DNA of 42,303 bases from Phycisphaerales bacterium (GTDB lineage: Bacteria > Planctomycetota > Phycisphaerae > Tepidisphaerales > Tepidisphaeraceae): NCBI GenBank assembly GCA_028291615.1, contig JAQGHM010000033.1:1-42303 (forward strand), written 5' to 3'. Of the stretch, positions 1-8,261 are shown in pieces. The notes under the pieces were generated by a model. The model was not told the origin of the DNA. It searched no databases and saw nothing but the letters and a program-made list of their open reading frames with translations. Within the stretch, counting starts at the first letter, position 1; every line of letters starts with the position of its first letter. The translations under genes were made by a program, and so were the position numbers.

Positions 1-528
1 CACTTCATGACGCTCGCGGACAAGGTCGACCTCCCGATCGTGCTCTACAACATTCCCGGTCGTACCGGCGTGACCATGAGCGCCCAGACCGTCGCCAAGC
101 TCAGCCAACATCGCAACATTGTCGCCATCAAGGAAGCCACGGGCGTGCTCGACATGACCAGCGAGATCGCGTCGCTTTGCCATCTGCCGATCCTGTCGGG
201 CGACGATTCGCTGACGCTGCCGATCATGTCGCTGGGCGGTCGCGGCGTGATCAGCGTGATCTCGAACCTGCTTCCGGGCAAGGTGAAGCAGATGGTGAGT
301 TATGCGCAGGATGGCAATTATGCCGAGGCCCGGGCCATTCATTTTCAGCTCTTTCCGCTGATCAAGGCAATCTTCCTGGACGGCAATCCGGTCGGGATTA
401 AGCACGCGATGAAGATCGCCGGAATGGATACCGGCGAGTTGCGACTGCCCCTTTGGGAAGCCAGCGAGGCGACGAAGAAGCAGATCGAGGTGTTCATGGC
501 GCCGGCGGGGGCGCCGTTCGCGGTGTAG
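1..528 (+). CDS. dapA: 4-hydroxy-tetrahydrodipicolinate synthase, C-terminal part
   Basis: This is the 3' part of a DapA gene whose start lies left of the window; 175 codons are visible from the first base. The enzyme condenses pyruvate with aspartate semialdehyde in the lysine/diaminopimelate pathway in the cytoplasm. The fragment shows the YNIPGRTG motif, the Schiff-base lysine in AIKEATG (fragment residue 44), and a GDDSLTLP segment followed by GGRGVISVISN, all in the usual TIM-barrel order. It ends at a normal position for the family (about 290-300 residues in total). A hairpin follows the stop and aroDE begins 33 bp downstream on the same strand. Other members of the DHDPS/NAL aldolase family are possible, but the motifs fit DapA best. 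Confidence 0.93.
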   Translation, partial: HFMTLADKVDLPIVLYNIPGRTGVTMSAQTVAKLSQHRNIVAIKEATGVLDMTSEIASLCHLPILSGDDSLTLPIMSLGGRGVISVISNLLPGKVKQMVSYAQDGNYAEARAIHFQLFPLIKAIFLDGNPVGIKHAMKIAGMDTGELRLPLWEASEATKKQIEVFMAPAGAPFAV

Positions 529-534
529 AATCGT

Positions 535-551
535 GGTGGGCAGAGCCCACC
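535..551. terminator. GGTGGGC/GCCCACC hairpin between dapA and aroDE
   Basis: A perfect 7-bp inverted repeat, GGTGGGC and GCCCACC, is separated by AGA just after the dapA stop. No T-run follows, so it may be a short dispersed palindrome or a weak stem rather than a true intrinsic terminator. Confidence 0.4.
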
Positions 552-561
552 CTACTACACA

Positions 562-2127
562 ATGACCCGCCTCTGCGTCCCCATCTTCGTCTCCTCGATT
601 GAGCAAGCCCGCCGCGACGCCGCAGTTGCCGCGGAAGCTGGCGCTGAGATCGTTGAGTTCCGCATCGATCGCCTCACCGATGCCAATCAGATTCCAGCGC
701 TTTTGGACGGGCTTGGGGTGTCCGCCATCGTCACCTGCCGCCCGGGTCGGGAGGGCGGCCTGTGCGATCTGGCCGATGGCGAGCGATTGATCCTTCTCGC
801 CCGCGCGGCTGAACACGGCGCGGCGTACATCGACCTGGAGTTGGATCGCACGCTGGAACAGGCCCAGCCTTACGTGGAGCAGATCCCGCGCGAGCGGCGT
901 CCGGGGCTTATCGCGTCATCTCACGACTTCAGCGGCAGGCCGGATCGCCTCTACAACATCCTCGCCGAGATGAACGCGTCGGTGGCGGAGGTCAACAAAA
1001 TCGTCTGGACCGCCCGAACCATCCGCGACAACATCGAAGCGTTCGAGATCCTCACCACGCGGCAGAAGCCCACCATCGCCCTCTGCATGGGGGAGGCCGG
1101 CATCATCAGCCGCATCCTCGCGAAAAAGTTCGGCGCATTTCTCACATTTGCGTCGCTGGCCAGTGGCGCGGAGACCGCGCCGGGGCAGGTGACGATCGAT
1201 GATTTGAAACGCCTCTATCGCTGGGACGCCCTCAACGCGAACACCAAAGTCTACGGTGTGGTCGGCTCGCCGATCATGCATTCGATGTCACCCGCGCTGC
1301 ACAATGCGGCATTCGAACAAATCGGTTTCGACGGCGTTTACGTGCCGCTGCTGGTCAACGAAGGATACGAATCGTTTAAAGCCTTTATGGAGACGTTCCT
1401 GGCGTTTGAGCCGCTGCACCTTTCGGGGCTGTCGATCACCATCCCGCATAAGGAAAACGCGCTGCGCTATTTGAAGGAAAAGGGAGGCCAGGTTGATCCG
1501 CTGGCGGAATCGATCGGCGCGCTGAACACGATCGTGATCGATCGCTCACAACCGGCGATGCTTAGAGGGTTCTCGACCGATTACTCCGCCATCCTGGATT
1601 CGATCACGGCTGCGTTAGGCATCACCCGCGAGCAGCTTGCCGGCTATCGGGTGGCGGTGCTTGGTGCGGGCGGTACCGGACGGACTGCGGTCGCGGCGCT
1701 CGCGCACTACGGCGCGACCGTCGTCGTCTACAACCGCACGCCCGGGCGGGCGCAAGCCTTGGCTGCGGAGTTCAACGGCCGCAGCGGCAAGGTCGTCGCC
1801 GCCCGGATGGAGAAGCTTTGCGACTCCTGCTGCCAGGTCTTCATCAACACCACTTCCGTCGGAATGCATCCGAACATTGATGCCTCTCCCATCGACGGCC
1901 TCGGCGTCACGTTCGGCCCCGAAACGCTGGTGTTCGATGCGGTTTACAACCCGATGCAGACCAAGCTTCTGCAGGTCGCCCAAGCCGCCGGTGCGAAGAC
2001 CGTTGGCGGAGTAGAGATGTTCGTCCGCCAGGCCGCTGGGCAGTTCCAGGCTTGGACCGGTAAAAACGCCCCGCTTGAGATCATGCGGCAGGTGGTGGAG
2101 CGACGCCTGCAAATTGCGCCTCGTTAG
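562..2127 (+). CDS. aroDE: Bifunctional 3-dehydroquinate dehydratase / shikimate dehydrogenase
   Basis: A 521-residue fusion of two consecutive shikimate-pathway enzymes. Residues about 1-215 are a type I dehydroquinase: VEFRIDRL near 31, the catalytic histidine in SSHDF (H121), the Schiff-base lysine in VNKIVWTA (K146) and the ISRILAKKFG segment. Residues about 228-515 are shikimate dehydrogenase: GSPIMHSMSPALHNAAF (235-251), the catalytic lysine in TIPHK (K297), GALNTI, and a dinucleotide-binding VLGAGGTGRTA loop. It should convert 3-dehydroquinate to 3-dehydroshikimate and then, with NADPH, to shikimate in the cytoplasm. Such AroDE fusions are known in plants, chlamydiae and planctomycetes. 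Both active sites look intact. It follows dapA by 33 bp and may be cotranscribed with it. Confidence 0.96.
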   Translation: MTRLCVPIFVSSIEQARRDAAVAAEAGAEIVEFRIDRLTDANQIPALLDGLGVSAIVTCRPGREGGLCDLADGERLILLARAAEHGAAYIDLELDRTLEQAQPYVEQIPRERRPGLIASSHDFSGRPDRLYNILAEMNASVAEVNKIVWTARTIRDNIEAFEILTTRQKPTIALCMGEAGIISRILAKKFGAFLTFASLASGAETAPGQVTIDDLKRLYRWDALNANTKVYGVVGSPIMHSMSPALHNAAFEQIGFDGVYVPLLVNEGYESFKAFMETFLAFEPLHLSGLSITIPHKENALRYLKEKGGQVDPLAESIGALNTIVIDRSQPAMLRGFSTDYSAILDSITAALGITREQLAGYRVAVLGAGGTGRTAVAALAHYGATVVVYNRTPGRAQALAAEFNGRSGKVVAARMEKLCDSCCQVFINTTSVGMHPNIDASPIDGLGVTFGPETLVFDAVYNPMQTKLLQVAQAAGAKTVGGVEMFVRQAAGQFQAWTGKNAPLEIMRQVVERRLQIAPR

Positions 2128-2177
2128 TTCCACATCCCCCGTTAAACATACGATCTATATGACGGGAGGCATCCGTT

Positions 2178-3389
2178 GTGCTGATTGTACCAATTGAACA
2201 AGCTGCGCCGGGAATGAAGCTGGCGATGACCGTAACCCATCCGGAGCAGCCGGAGCAGGACCTGCTTCGCCGCAATTTCGTGCTCGACCAGGCGGTGCTC
2301 GACAAGATGCGCGGCCTCGGCATCGTCTGCATCTTCGTCGATTATCCCGGGCTTGAAGACCTCGATAAACATCTCGCCCCCAACCTCAGCCCGGAACGTC
2401 AGGCGCTTTACACGAAGGTGAAGACCTCCTTCACCGAGTTCCAGACCGGCGCCGCCCCGACCGTCAACTTCGTAGACTACTATGCGGCCACGCGCGACTT
2501 CATTGCGGCGATCCTTCAGAATGGCCGCAACCCGATTTACCTCGATGAACTCTCGGCGCGGCTTGGCGCGGACGGCGTGCGGCATTCGATGGCTGTCGCT
2601 CACATGGCGCTCGTGCTGGGAATCAAGCTCGAGCGTTACCTGATTGCGCAGCGGCAGCGGCTCCCGACGGGGCAGGCGCGCGAGGTGGTTAACCTGGGCG
2701 TGGCGGGAATGCTGCACGATTTGGGAAAGACCAAACTGCCGGAAAAGCTGCGGCAGGTCCACGGCCTCCGCCCGCCGACGAACAACGAGGAACGCGCCGA
2801 GTGGGAATCGCACGTTCGGATCGGGTACGACATGATCCGCGAAGAGGTGGAAGTAACCGCCGCCGCCGCGGTGTTGAATCATCACCAGCACTTTGACGGC
2901 ACGGGCTTTCCGACCCGCGACCTGGGGGCGGGAACGCAGGTCGCCCAGGATGGGGAGCGGATTCACATTTACGCGCGCATCCTACAGGCGGCGGATTTGT
3001 ACGATCACCTCGCGATCGGTCCCGATGGCAAGACCCGCCGGAGCAACCTGGAGATCCTGCACCTGATGCAGACCCAGTACGCCAAGCGACTCGATCCAAC
3101 CGTCGCCGCGGTGCTGCCGATGGTCGTTCCCCCTTTCCCGCCCGGCAGCCGAATTACGCTTTCGGACGGGCGCATGGCGGTCGTCACCACCGTCAACCTG
3201 GAAGATGCTTACCGACCCACGGCAAAGTTCCTGGGGCCTGATGGTTGGACGCTGACGGCTGACTCGATTTCACTGGCGAAGTTTCCCGATCTGACCGTCA
3301 CCAGCGTCGGGGGGATGCCAGTGGGCGATCAGGTGCCCAAGCCGGTGAAACCGACCACCCCGACGGGACGCGCACTCTCGGCCGCGTGA
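2178..3389 (+). CDS. HD-GYP domain protein, probable cyclic-di-GMP phosphodiesterase
   Basis: A 403-residue protein with a GTG start, chosen because GGGAGG lies 8 bp upstream and no better in-frame start exists. The N-terminal about 120 residues resemble the accessory domain often found before HD-GYP domains. The HD pair is in MLHDLGKTKLPEKL (H180, D181) and the GYP-equivalent region reads HHQHFDGTGFP (235-245). HD-GYP proteins hydrolyse cyclic di-GMP using a di- or tri-metal centre, linking second-messenger level to motility, biofilm or virulence. Here the usual HHExxDGxGYP has Gln for Glu and Phe for Tyr, so activity is likely but not certain. There are no membrane segments, so it is cytoplasmic. 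Its stop lies 3 bp from the stop of the convergent asnB gene. Confidence 0.85.
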   Translation: MLIVPIEQAAPGMKLAMTVTHPEQPEQDLLRRNFVLDQAVLDKMRGLGIVCIFVDYPGLEDLDKHLAPNLSPERQALYTKVKTSFTEFQTGAAPTVNFVDYYAATRDFIAAILQNGRNPIYLDELSARLGADGVRHSMAVAHMALVLGIKLERYLIAQRQRLPTGQAREVVNLGVAGMLHDLGKTKLPEKLRQVHGLRPPTNNEERAEWESHVRIGYDMIREEVEVTAAAAVLNHHQHFDGTGFPTRDLGAGTQVAQDGERIHIYARILQAADLYDHLAIGPDGKTRRSNLEILHLMQTQYAKRLDPTVAAVLPMVVPPFPPGSRITLSDGRMAVVTTVNLEDAYRPTAKFLGPDGWTLTADSISLAKFPDLTVTSVGGMPVGDQVPKPVKPTTPTGRALSAA

Positions 3390-3392
3390 ACG

Positions 3393-5360
3393 TCAGGGCG
3401 CGGCCTGGCTCGTTACCTTCAATCCCTCGCCTAAACGTCCCGCGGCCGCTTCGGTGCCGTCGTCATCGAGGAATAACCGGTGCCATATCTCCAGCGACAA
3501 GAGCGTCCACAAACTGCGGCCGCGATCGACCTGACCGCTTAGGTGTTCGTTCACCAGGCGGCGCAACGCCTCCGGTTTGAAGTAGCCTCGGCTTAGCGCC
3601 CGATCCCCCAGCAGGATCTCCCGCACGAATCCCGCTAACGGCCCTTTGAACCATGGCGTCAGCGGCACGGTGAACCCAACCTTGCGGCGATAGATCGTCT
3701 CGCGCGGGATGTACCGTTCCGCCAGCTTCTTCAGCAGGATTTTCGTCCGCGTGCCCTTGGCCTTGTAGGCTGGCGGCAATCCAGCCGCGTACTCGACCAG
3801 GTGGTGATCGAGGAACGGGACGCGCGCCTCGACGCCGCTGGCCATGCTCATCCGGTCGCCCTTGATCAGCAGGTCATCAACGAGCCATGTGTGCAAATCG
3901 GCGTAGAGCATGCGGTCGAGCGCGTGGTCGCTGTCACAGCGCGACAATTCCTGCCGCAATCGAGCGGCTGCGCCATGACCGTCGAGCGCACCGGGCTGGG
4001 CGATCTGGGCCAGGGCGACCGCGTCGAAACCGCTGAACCAGGATGCGAGTCGCTCGGCTTCGTCGGCGATCGCCAGGTTCTCCAGCGCGACGCGGGCGCG
4101 ACGCTTGCTGAAGGGAAGCATCGACGCGCCGCCGCGCAGTAGCGAGCGCCTGACCGTCGTCGGCAGCCAGTTGAGATAGCGCGAGTATTGGTCGAATGCG
4201 CATTTTGGATAGCCGCCGAAAAGTTCGTCTCCGCCTTCGCCCGTCAGCATCACCTTAACGTGCTGGCTCGCGAAGCGGCAGAGCAGATAGGTGGGAATCG
4301 CGGCCGGTTCGCTGACCGGTTCGTCGTAGACCCAGCAAAGGCGGGCGAACTCGCGCACGAAGTCGTCGAAGCCGACGATCACCTCGTGGTGCTCGGTGTT
4401 GTACTGCTCCGCCACCTGGCGGGCGTACGGCAGCTCAGAAAAGCCGTCGGCGTCGAAGCCGATGGAGAACGTGCGTACGCGCTCCGCGGCGCCCGAGCGC
4501 TGCCGCAATCGCTCCATATGCGCGACGATTAGGCTCGAATCCACGCCACCGGAAAGCTGTGCGCCCAGCGGTACGTCGGACATCAGGTGCGACGCGACCG
4601 CCGTCTCCAACAGCCCGTCCACCTTGGCCAGCGCATCCTCAAATGGAACCTGCTGGCGGCAGAAGCTCACGTCCCAATAGCGCATCGGCTCGGGCGCGGC
4701 GGAAGCGTCGAGCTGCATCTCCACGTAATGACCGGCGGGCAGCTTTGCCACATCCTTGAACATCGTCAGTGGCGCGGGCACATATCGGAAGGTCAGGAAC
4801 TGCGTGAGCGCCGCGCGGTCCACTTCCCGCCGCAGGCCAGGGTACGCCAGCAGTGCCTTGATCTCGCTGCCGAACAGCAGGACACCGTCGCTGACGGTGT
4901 AGTAGAGCGGTTTGATCCCCAGGCGGTCGCGCCCAAGGATGAACGTGCGGGTCCTGGTGTCGTATATCGCAAACGCGAACATCCCATCAGCGCGATCGAG
5001 CAAGCCGCGGATGCCCCATTCCTCGTAGCCGTGGATCAGGGCTTCGGTGTCGCATCGCGAGGCGAAGCAGTGGCCCGCGGCCTCCAGTTGCCGGTGCAGT
5101 TCGAGGTGGTTGTAGATCTCGCCGTTAAACGAGATCCAGACCGTGCCGTCCTCGTTCGACATCGGCTGATGCCCGCCCGCCTGGTCGATGATCGCCAGCC
5201 GCGTGTGTCCGAGCCAGCAGGCGGCGTCGGGTGAGGTCCAGTCGCCGCGCCCGTCGGGGCCGCGGTAACGCAGCGCATCGATCATGCGAGCGCGAACGTC
5301 CGGCGACAGTTGCCACTCTGACGTCCCCCGGAGTTTCACCGCGCCGACGATCCCGCACAT
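3393..5360 (-). CDS. asnB: Asparagine synthase (glutamine-hydrolysing)
   Basis: A 655-residue class II glutamine amidotransferase. Met1 is followed by the nucleophile Cys2 (MCGIVGAV), exposed by removal of the initiator Met. The glutaminase domain shows RYRGPDGRGDW, LAIIDQAGGHQPM and SFNGEIYNH. The synthetase domain carries the ATP PP-loop LSGGVDSS (269-276), GEGGDELFGGYPKC and GVEARVPFLDHHLVEYA. It should make asparagine from aspartate, glutamine and ATP; related proteins modify peptides or cell-envelope polymers, so a biosynthetic-cluster role cannot be excluded. The ferredoxin-like gene ends 15 bp upstream on the same strand, suggesting one transcript. Length and domain order are normal for bacterial AsnB. 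Confidence 0.92.
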   Translation of the reverse strand: MCGIVGAVKLRGTSEWQLSPDVRARMIDALRYRGPDGRGDWTSPDAACWLGHTRLAIIDQAGGHQPMSNEDGTVWISFNGEIYNHLELHRQLEAAGHCFASRCDTEALIHGYEEWGIRGLLDRADGMFAFAIYDTRTRTFILGRDRLGIKPLYYTVSDGVLLFGSEIKALLAYPGLRREVDRAALTQFLTFRYVPAPLTMFKDVAKLPAGHYVEMQLDASAAPEPMRYWDVSFCRQQVPFEDALAKVDGLLETAVASHLMSDVPLGAQLSGGVDSSLIVAHMERLRQRSGAAERVRTFSIGFDADGFSELPYARQVAEQYNTEHHEVIVGFDDFVREFARLCWVYDEPVSEPAAIPTYLLCRFASQHVKVMLTGEGGDELFGGYPKCAFDQYSRYLNWLPTTVRRSLLRGGASMLPFSKRRARVALENLAIADEAERLASWFSGFDAVALAQIAQPGALDGHGAAARLRQELSRCDSDHALDRMLYADLHTWLVDDLLIKGDRMSMASGVEARVPFLDHHLVEYAAGLPPAYKAKGTRTKILLKKLAERYIPRETIYRRKVGFTVPLTPWFKGPLAGFVREILLGDRALSRGYFKPEALRRLVNEHLSGQVDRGRSLWTLLSLEIWHRLFLDDDGTEAAAGRLGEGLKVTSQAAP

Positions 5361-5375
5361 GGGGGTGTTATCGGC

Positions 5376-5996
5376 TCAGCGAGCGGATTTGGGAAGAATC
5401 GTAATACTCTTTGGAGTCGTTGGGCAGGCGTGCTGGCACGTGCCGCACCCCGTGCACGCCTCGCGAACGTCGATCCGCCCATCATCGCCGAGCGTAATCG
5501 CCCGCGCGCCGACGGGGCAGGCGTCAACGCAGATCGTGCATTCCTGGCCTGACGTTCGCAGGCAGATCGATTCGTGCCAGACCGCGACGCCCATGTCCAC
5601 GAAATCGACCATCGTCGATTGCAGCGCGCCGCTGGGGCAGTTGTTCATGCAGGCCAGCGTCGTGCAGAGGACGCAAGGCATCTCGTCGGCATCGATGTAC
5701 GGCGCGCCTTCCCCCTTGTCGCCGGTGAAGTCGATCTTGATGCAGTGGGACGGACAGACGCGCACACACTCGCTGCAGCGGCTGCACTGATCGCGGAATT
5801 GGCTTTCCTGCAGCGAGCCCGGCGGGCGCAGCCAATGCCGCACCGGCGGCGGCGGCAATACCGGTTGATCCATCGCGCCGATCTGCTCGGCCACGCGCTG
5901 CAGCGGCTCGACCGAGCGCGCCAACGGCTTGAAGAGCTCGAGGAGCCCTTCGCGAAAGAATCGGCGGCGCGGCATCGGCTTGTCATCATCAGACAT
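5376..5996 (-). CDS. Multi-cluster 4Fe-4S ferredoxin-type protein (NapG/MauM-like)
   Basis: A 206-residue iron-sulfur protein with four cysteine groups: CSRCSECVRVCP, CVLCTTLACMNNCP, CLRTSGQECTICVDACP and CTGCGTCQHACP. This fits four [4Fe-4S] clusters as in NapG/MauM-type electron-transfer ferredoxins. The N-terminus contains PRRRFFREGLLELF, a pair of arginines that may be a remnant Tat-like signal although the following segment is not strongly hydrophobic. It probably passes electrons between a quinol oxidase module and a reductase. No partner redox subunits are encoded in the window, so the partner is unknown. The gene lies immediately upstream of asnB on the same strand, and AAGGA precedes the start by about 13 bp. 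Confidence 0.85.
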   Translation of the reverse strand: MSDDDKPMPRRRFFREGLLELFKPLARSVEPLQRVAEQIGAMDQPVLPPPPVRHWLRPPGSLQESQFRDQCSRCSECVRVCPSHCIKIDFTGDKGEGAPYIDADEMPCVLCTTLACMNNCPSGALQSTMVDFVDMGVAVWHESICLRTSGQECTICVDACPVGARAITLGDDGRIDVREACTGCGTCQHACPTTPKSITILPKSAR

Positions 5997-6100
5997 AGAA
6001 GCGTTTCGTCCTTACGGTTACAGTATAGACCAACCACCGCGACCGCGCGAAGCCTTTGCGGATCGACCGCGGATTTCACACCGTGAGAAATGAGTTAGCG

Positions 6101-6313
6101 ATGTCGCGCCCGGCTGCTTGTTTATTGCTATCGCTCGGACTTCTCGCGGGTTGCCGGCACGAAACTGCAGCACCAGTGGAACCGCCGCCCGTCGAGGCTC
6201 CGACCATCACGCCGCTCACCACCCGCCCGGCCACCGCGCCCGCCACAGTTCCGGCGACCGGTTCGATTCCCTCCGAAGAGCATAGCGCCCCGCCCCGGCG
6301 GACGGGGCCATAG
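6101..6313 (+). CDS. Small proline/threonine-rich lipoprotein
   Basis: A 70-residue product starting MSRPAACLLLSLGLLAGCRHE. The hydrophobic stretch ending in the lipobox LAGC predicts cleavage by signal peptidase II and lipid attachment at Cys18. The mature part is short and low-complexity, rich in Pro, Thr and Ala (PATAPATVPATG), like a surface spacer. The ATG at 6101 was chosen because the lipoprotein signal begins there; an in-frame GTG lies 18 bp upstream. The stop falls inside a junction where another frame reads as the tail of a cupin, so the C-terminus may be altered by that rearrangement. No function can be assigned. Confidence 0.6.
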   Translation: MSRPAACLLLSLGLLAGCRHETAAPVEPPPVEAPTITPLTTRPATAPATVPATGSIPSEEHSAPPRRTGP

Positions 6314-6317
6314 CGAG

Positions 6318-6389
6318 GGCCGCCAAAAGCTCGACGGCAAGGCGGTGGAGTGGATGGAGAAGGTCAGCGACGAGCAGTACCGGGCGTGA
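6318..6389 (+). pseudogene. 3' remnant of a cupin-domain gene
   Basis: In the frame ending at the TGA at 6387-6389 the DNA reads ...QKLDGKAVEWMEKVSDEQYR followed by Ala and stop. From memory of the family, this closely matches the C-terminal tail of small cupins of the hydroxynitrile-lyase-like (R)-mandelonitrile lyase group, which end in LDGKAV(D/E)WME.V(T/S)DEQYR. Only about 23 codons survive; the metal-binding beta-barrel is absent and the frame upstream is unlike protein. It appears to be what remains after a deletion that joined the preceding lipoprotein sequence to the end of a cupin gene. Small cupins of this type often sit beside aldo/keto reductases, two of which occur a few kilobases away. 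Confidence 0.6.
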
Positions 6390-6395
6390 ACCCGA

Positions 6396-6647
6396 TCAAA
6401 GCATCACGATGCCCAGCCAGATCAGCGCGGCGCTGCCGATCAGGATGCCGAATGCCGGCAAGACGCTCATCGGCTCGCTGGACAACGCTTTGAGCACGCG
6501 GATGACGATGTACCACATGCCGAAGAGAAAGAACAAACCCGTATCCGGCCCGCCATCCTCATCTGAACCGGCCGCGACGAGCCACAGCAGCCCGACGATC
6601 GCGCCGACGACGCCGAAGATGATCGGGATGGGCGCGACATAGTGCAT
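6396..6647 (-). CDS. Small integral membrane protein, unknown
   Basis: An 83-residue protein with three hydrophobic stretches: PIPIIFGVVGAIVGLLWLV near the N-terminus, TGLFFLFGMWYIVIRVL in the middle and LPAFGILIGSAALIWLGIVM at the C-terminus. The first two are separated by a short acidic loop (GSDEDGGPD). It is probably a three-pass inner-membrane protein. No family was recognised. No clear Shine-Dalgarno sequence precedes the ATG at 6647. The gene converges on the cupin remnant. Confidence 0.6.
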   Translation of the reverse strand: MHYVAPIPIIFGVVGAIVGLLWLVAAGSDEDGGPDTGLFFLFGMWYIVIRVLKALSSEPMSVLPAFGILIGSAALIWLGIVML

Positions 6648-6717
6648 CGCGCGATAAGTTAATCAGGAGACGGGATCCGTTCAAGTTGCTGAGGCAGACC
6701 CGGCCCCCGCACCAAGG

Positions 6718-7506
6718 CTAGCCCGGCACACGACCCTTCACCGCGTTCGCCCGCGCACCGTACGTGATCCGCCCAGTGGCATCCACCGGCAGCCGCGCCC
6801 GCATCCGCGCTTGGAGCAGCGCCAGATCGTCGGCCGACATCGTCGCCAGCCCGCGACCGACGCTCGGCCCACCCAGGATGGTCGTCCAGTAATCGTCGAA
6901 ATCCGCAAACGTCCGCTGCACCGTGATCTCCCGCGTTTCGATCGCCTCCAAACCGCCGCCCCTCCACAATTCCCGCATCGCATCGATCCGAGACGCGCCA
7001 GGGCTCGGCGGCAACGGAACCTCAACGCCCATCGCACGCATCTCCGCCCACAACGCCTCGTACGGAAAACCCCCGCCATCGATGTCCCACGCGTAGGCGG
7101 TGACGATGCCGCCCGCGCCGACCACCCGCGCCATCTCGGCCACGCCCCTGGCCGGGTCGGGAACGAAGAAGATCACCAGCGGCATCACCGCCGCGTCAAA
7201 CGTGTCATCCGCAAACGGCAGCGCCATCGCATCGCCCGCGCGGAACTCTGCGGCACGCAGAGCGGGCCGCGTGCGCGCATACGCAAGCTGCGCCTCAGAC
7301 GGATCGATCCCGTCCACGGAGACCGGCGCACACCGCTCGACAAGCATCTCGGTAAACGCGCCGTTGCCGCAACCCACGTCGAGCCAGCGCAAGCCCGGTT
7401 TAGGCGCAAGCCAGTCGAGGAACGCCTCGCCCGCAAGCTGGCTCCACTTCCCCATGTATCGTTCGTAAGCCGCTCCGTCGTCGAAGCGGATTTCGTTGGT
7501 CGCCAT
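6718..7506 (-). CDS. Class I SAM-dependent methyltransferase
   Basis: A 262-residue Rossmann-fold methyltransferase. The start MATNEIRFDDGAAYERYMGKW at 7506 was chosen because it matches the usual N-terminus of this group; a longer reading from 7668 adds residues with no family character. Motif I is LRWLDVGCGNGAFTE, followed by the acidic VDGIDPSEAQ strand, GDAMALPFADDTFDAAVMPL (motif II/III) and a post-motif ARVVGAGGIV segment. It resembles UbiE/Methyltransf_11 enzymes, acting in the cytoplasm on an unknown small molecule. The C-terminal about 80 residues, ending DATGRITYGARANAVKGRV, are typical of uncharacterised members that methylate small metabolites. No pathway partner is adjacent. Confidence 0.85.
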   Translation of the reverse strand: MATNEIRFDDGAAYERYMGKWSQLAGEAFLDWLAPKPGLRWLDVGCGNGAFTEMLVERCAPVSVDGIDPSEAQLAYARTRPALRAAEFRAGDAMALPFADDTFDAAVMPLVIFFVPDPARGVAEMARVVGAGGIVTAYAWDIDGGGFPYEALWAEMRAMGVEVPLPPSPGASRIDAMRELWRGGGLEAIETREITVQRTFADFDDYWTTILGGPSVGRGLATMSADDLALLQARMRARLPVDATGRITYGARANAVKGRVPG

Positions 7507-7577
7507 TCGTGTCGTCCTTCGCGCGGGCTGCAAACGCAAATGGCGGGCAGCGAAAATTCTGTACGTCCCATTCCGCT

Positions 7578-8105
7578 TCACGGCTTGAATGTCTGCGATG
7601 ATGGCACGTGTGTGATCGGCGAGGTGCTTAGCTTGAGGGTAACCGCTGCTTTCCCACCCCCAGTCCAATCGAACGCCGTCGATCGCTTGTGGCGCTCAAT
7701 CTCGCACACGATGTCTTCGATGATCGTCCCTAGCTGTTGAAGCACTAACGTGTAATCGTAAAAAACGTTGCGGATCTTGGATGGATGCATCGCAAACTTG
7801 TTCAGGGTTTCGCAGATCCCGCCGCTTCGACCGCCGTAGAGTTCCCTAAGTTCCTCCAGCCGAGTCGGGTGAAATCCGGGAAGGATTTCTTTGAGCTTGA
7901 TGTCGGTCGGAAAGTTGGTGCGCGACAGCAGAATATCCGCGAGTTGTCGACCATGAAGCAAGGCACTTTCCGTGATCGCGTTTTTGATCGCCCAAGGCAA
8001 TGACGACAGCGCCTGCCTCCCCGGTCCGAGGTGGTGCCGCAGCTCACGAAACATCTCGACCTCATAACCGAACGTTATCCAAGGGTCGTTTGGCTGCTGG
8101 TCCAT
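7578..8105 (-). CDS. Hypothetical protein, 175 residues
   Basis: A soluble, probably alpha-helical protein with no recognised domain. It starts MDQQPNDPWITFGYEVEMF and contains a run of predicted helices, with conserved-looking Arg/His residues (FRELRHHLG, SALLHGRQLADILL) that are loosely reminiscent of HEPN-like helical domains, but no diagnostic motif was found. A TATACT hexamer lies about 9 bp before the ATG and no Shine-Dalgarno is apparent, so translation could be leaderless. Codon use includes more A/T-ending codons than the metabolic genes around it, which hints at an accessory origin. It ends 71 bp before the start of the methyltransferase on the same strand. Confidence 0.6.
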   Translation of the reverse strand: MDQQPNDPWITFGYEVEMFRELRHHLGPGRQALSSLPWAIKNAITESALLHGRQLADILLSRTNFPTDIKLKEILPGFHPTRLEELRELYGGRSGGICETLNKFAMHPSKIRNVFYDYTLVLQQLGTIIEDIVCEIERHKRSTAFDWTGGGKAAVTLKLSTSPITHVPSSQTFKP

Positions 8106-8261
8106 CGCGACAAGTATACGTCACCCGGGCTAGAACTCTGACATCGCATCCCAGAAAATGGAGATGGAGAAGAATATCGGGACACTCTGTGTTGAGCTCG
8201 TGCCCAATCTTCGTGAGATCGCCAGTGCCGCATCCAGATCACCGTTTCGGGATTTTCCAGC

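Noticed and set aside
6070-6094. Shared TTTC.CACCGTGA.AAA pattern near 6074 and 28780
   Set aside because: Too short and imperfect to be distinguished from chance.
6255-6285. GGTTCGATTCC, resembling a tRNA T-loop
   Set aside because: Neither a 5-bp T stem nor acceptor and anticodon arms can be formed around it.
8106-8261. Search for a toxin gene beside the antitoxin-like protein
   Set aside because: All three minus-strand frames were read; none has a RelE/ParE-like pattern or a plausible start.
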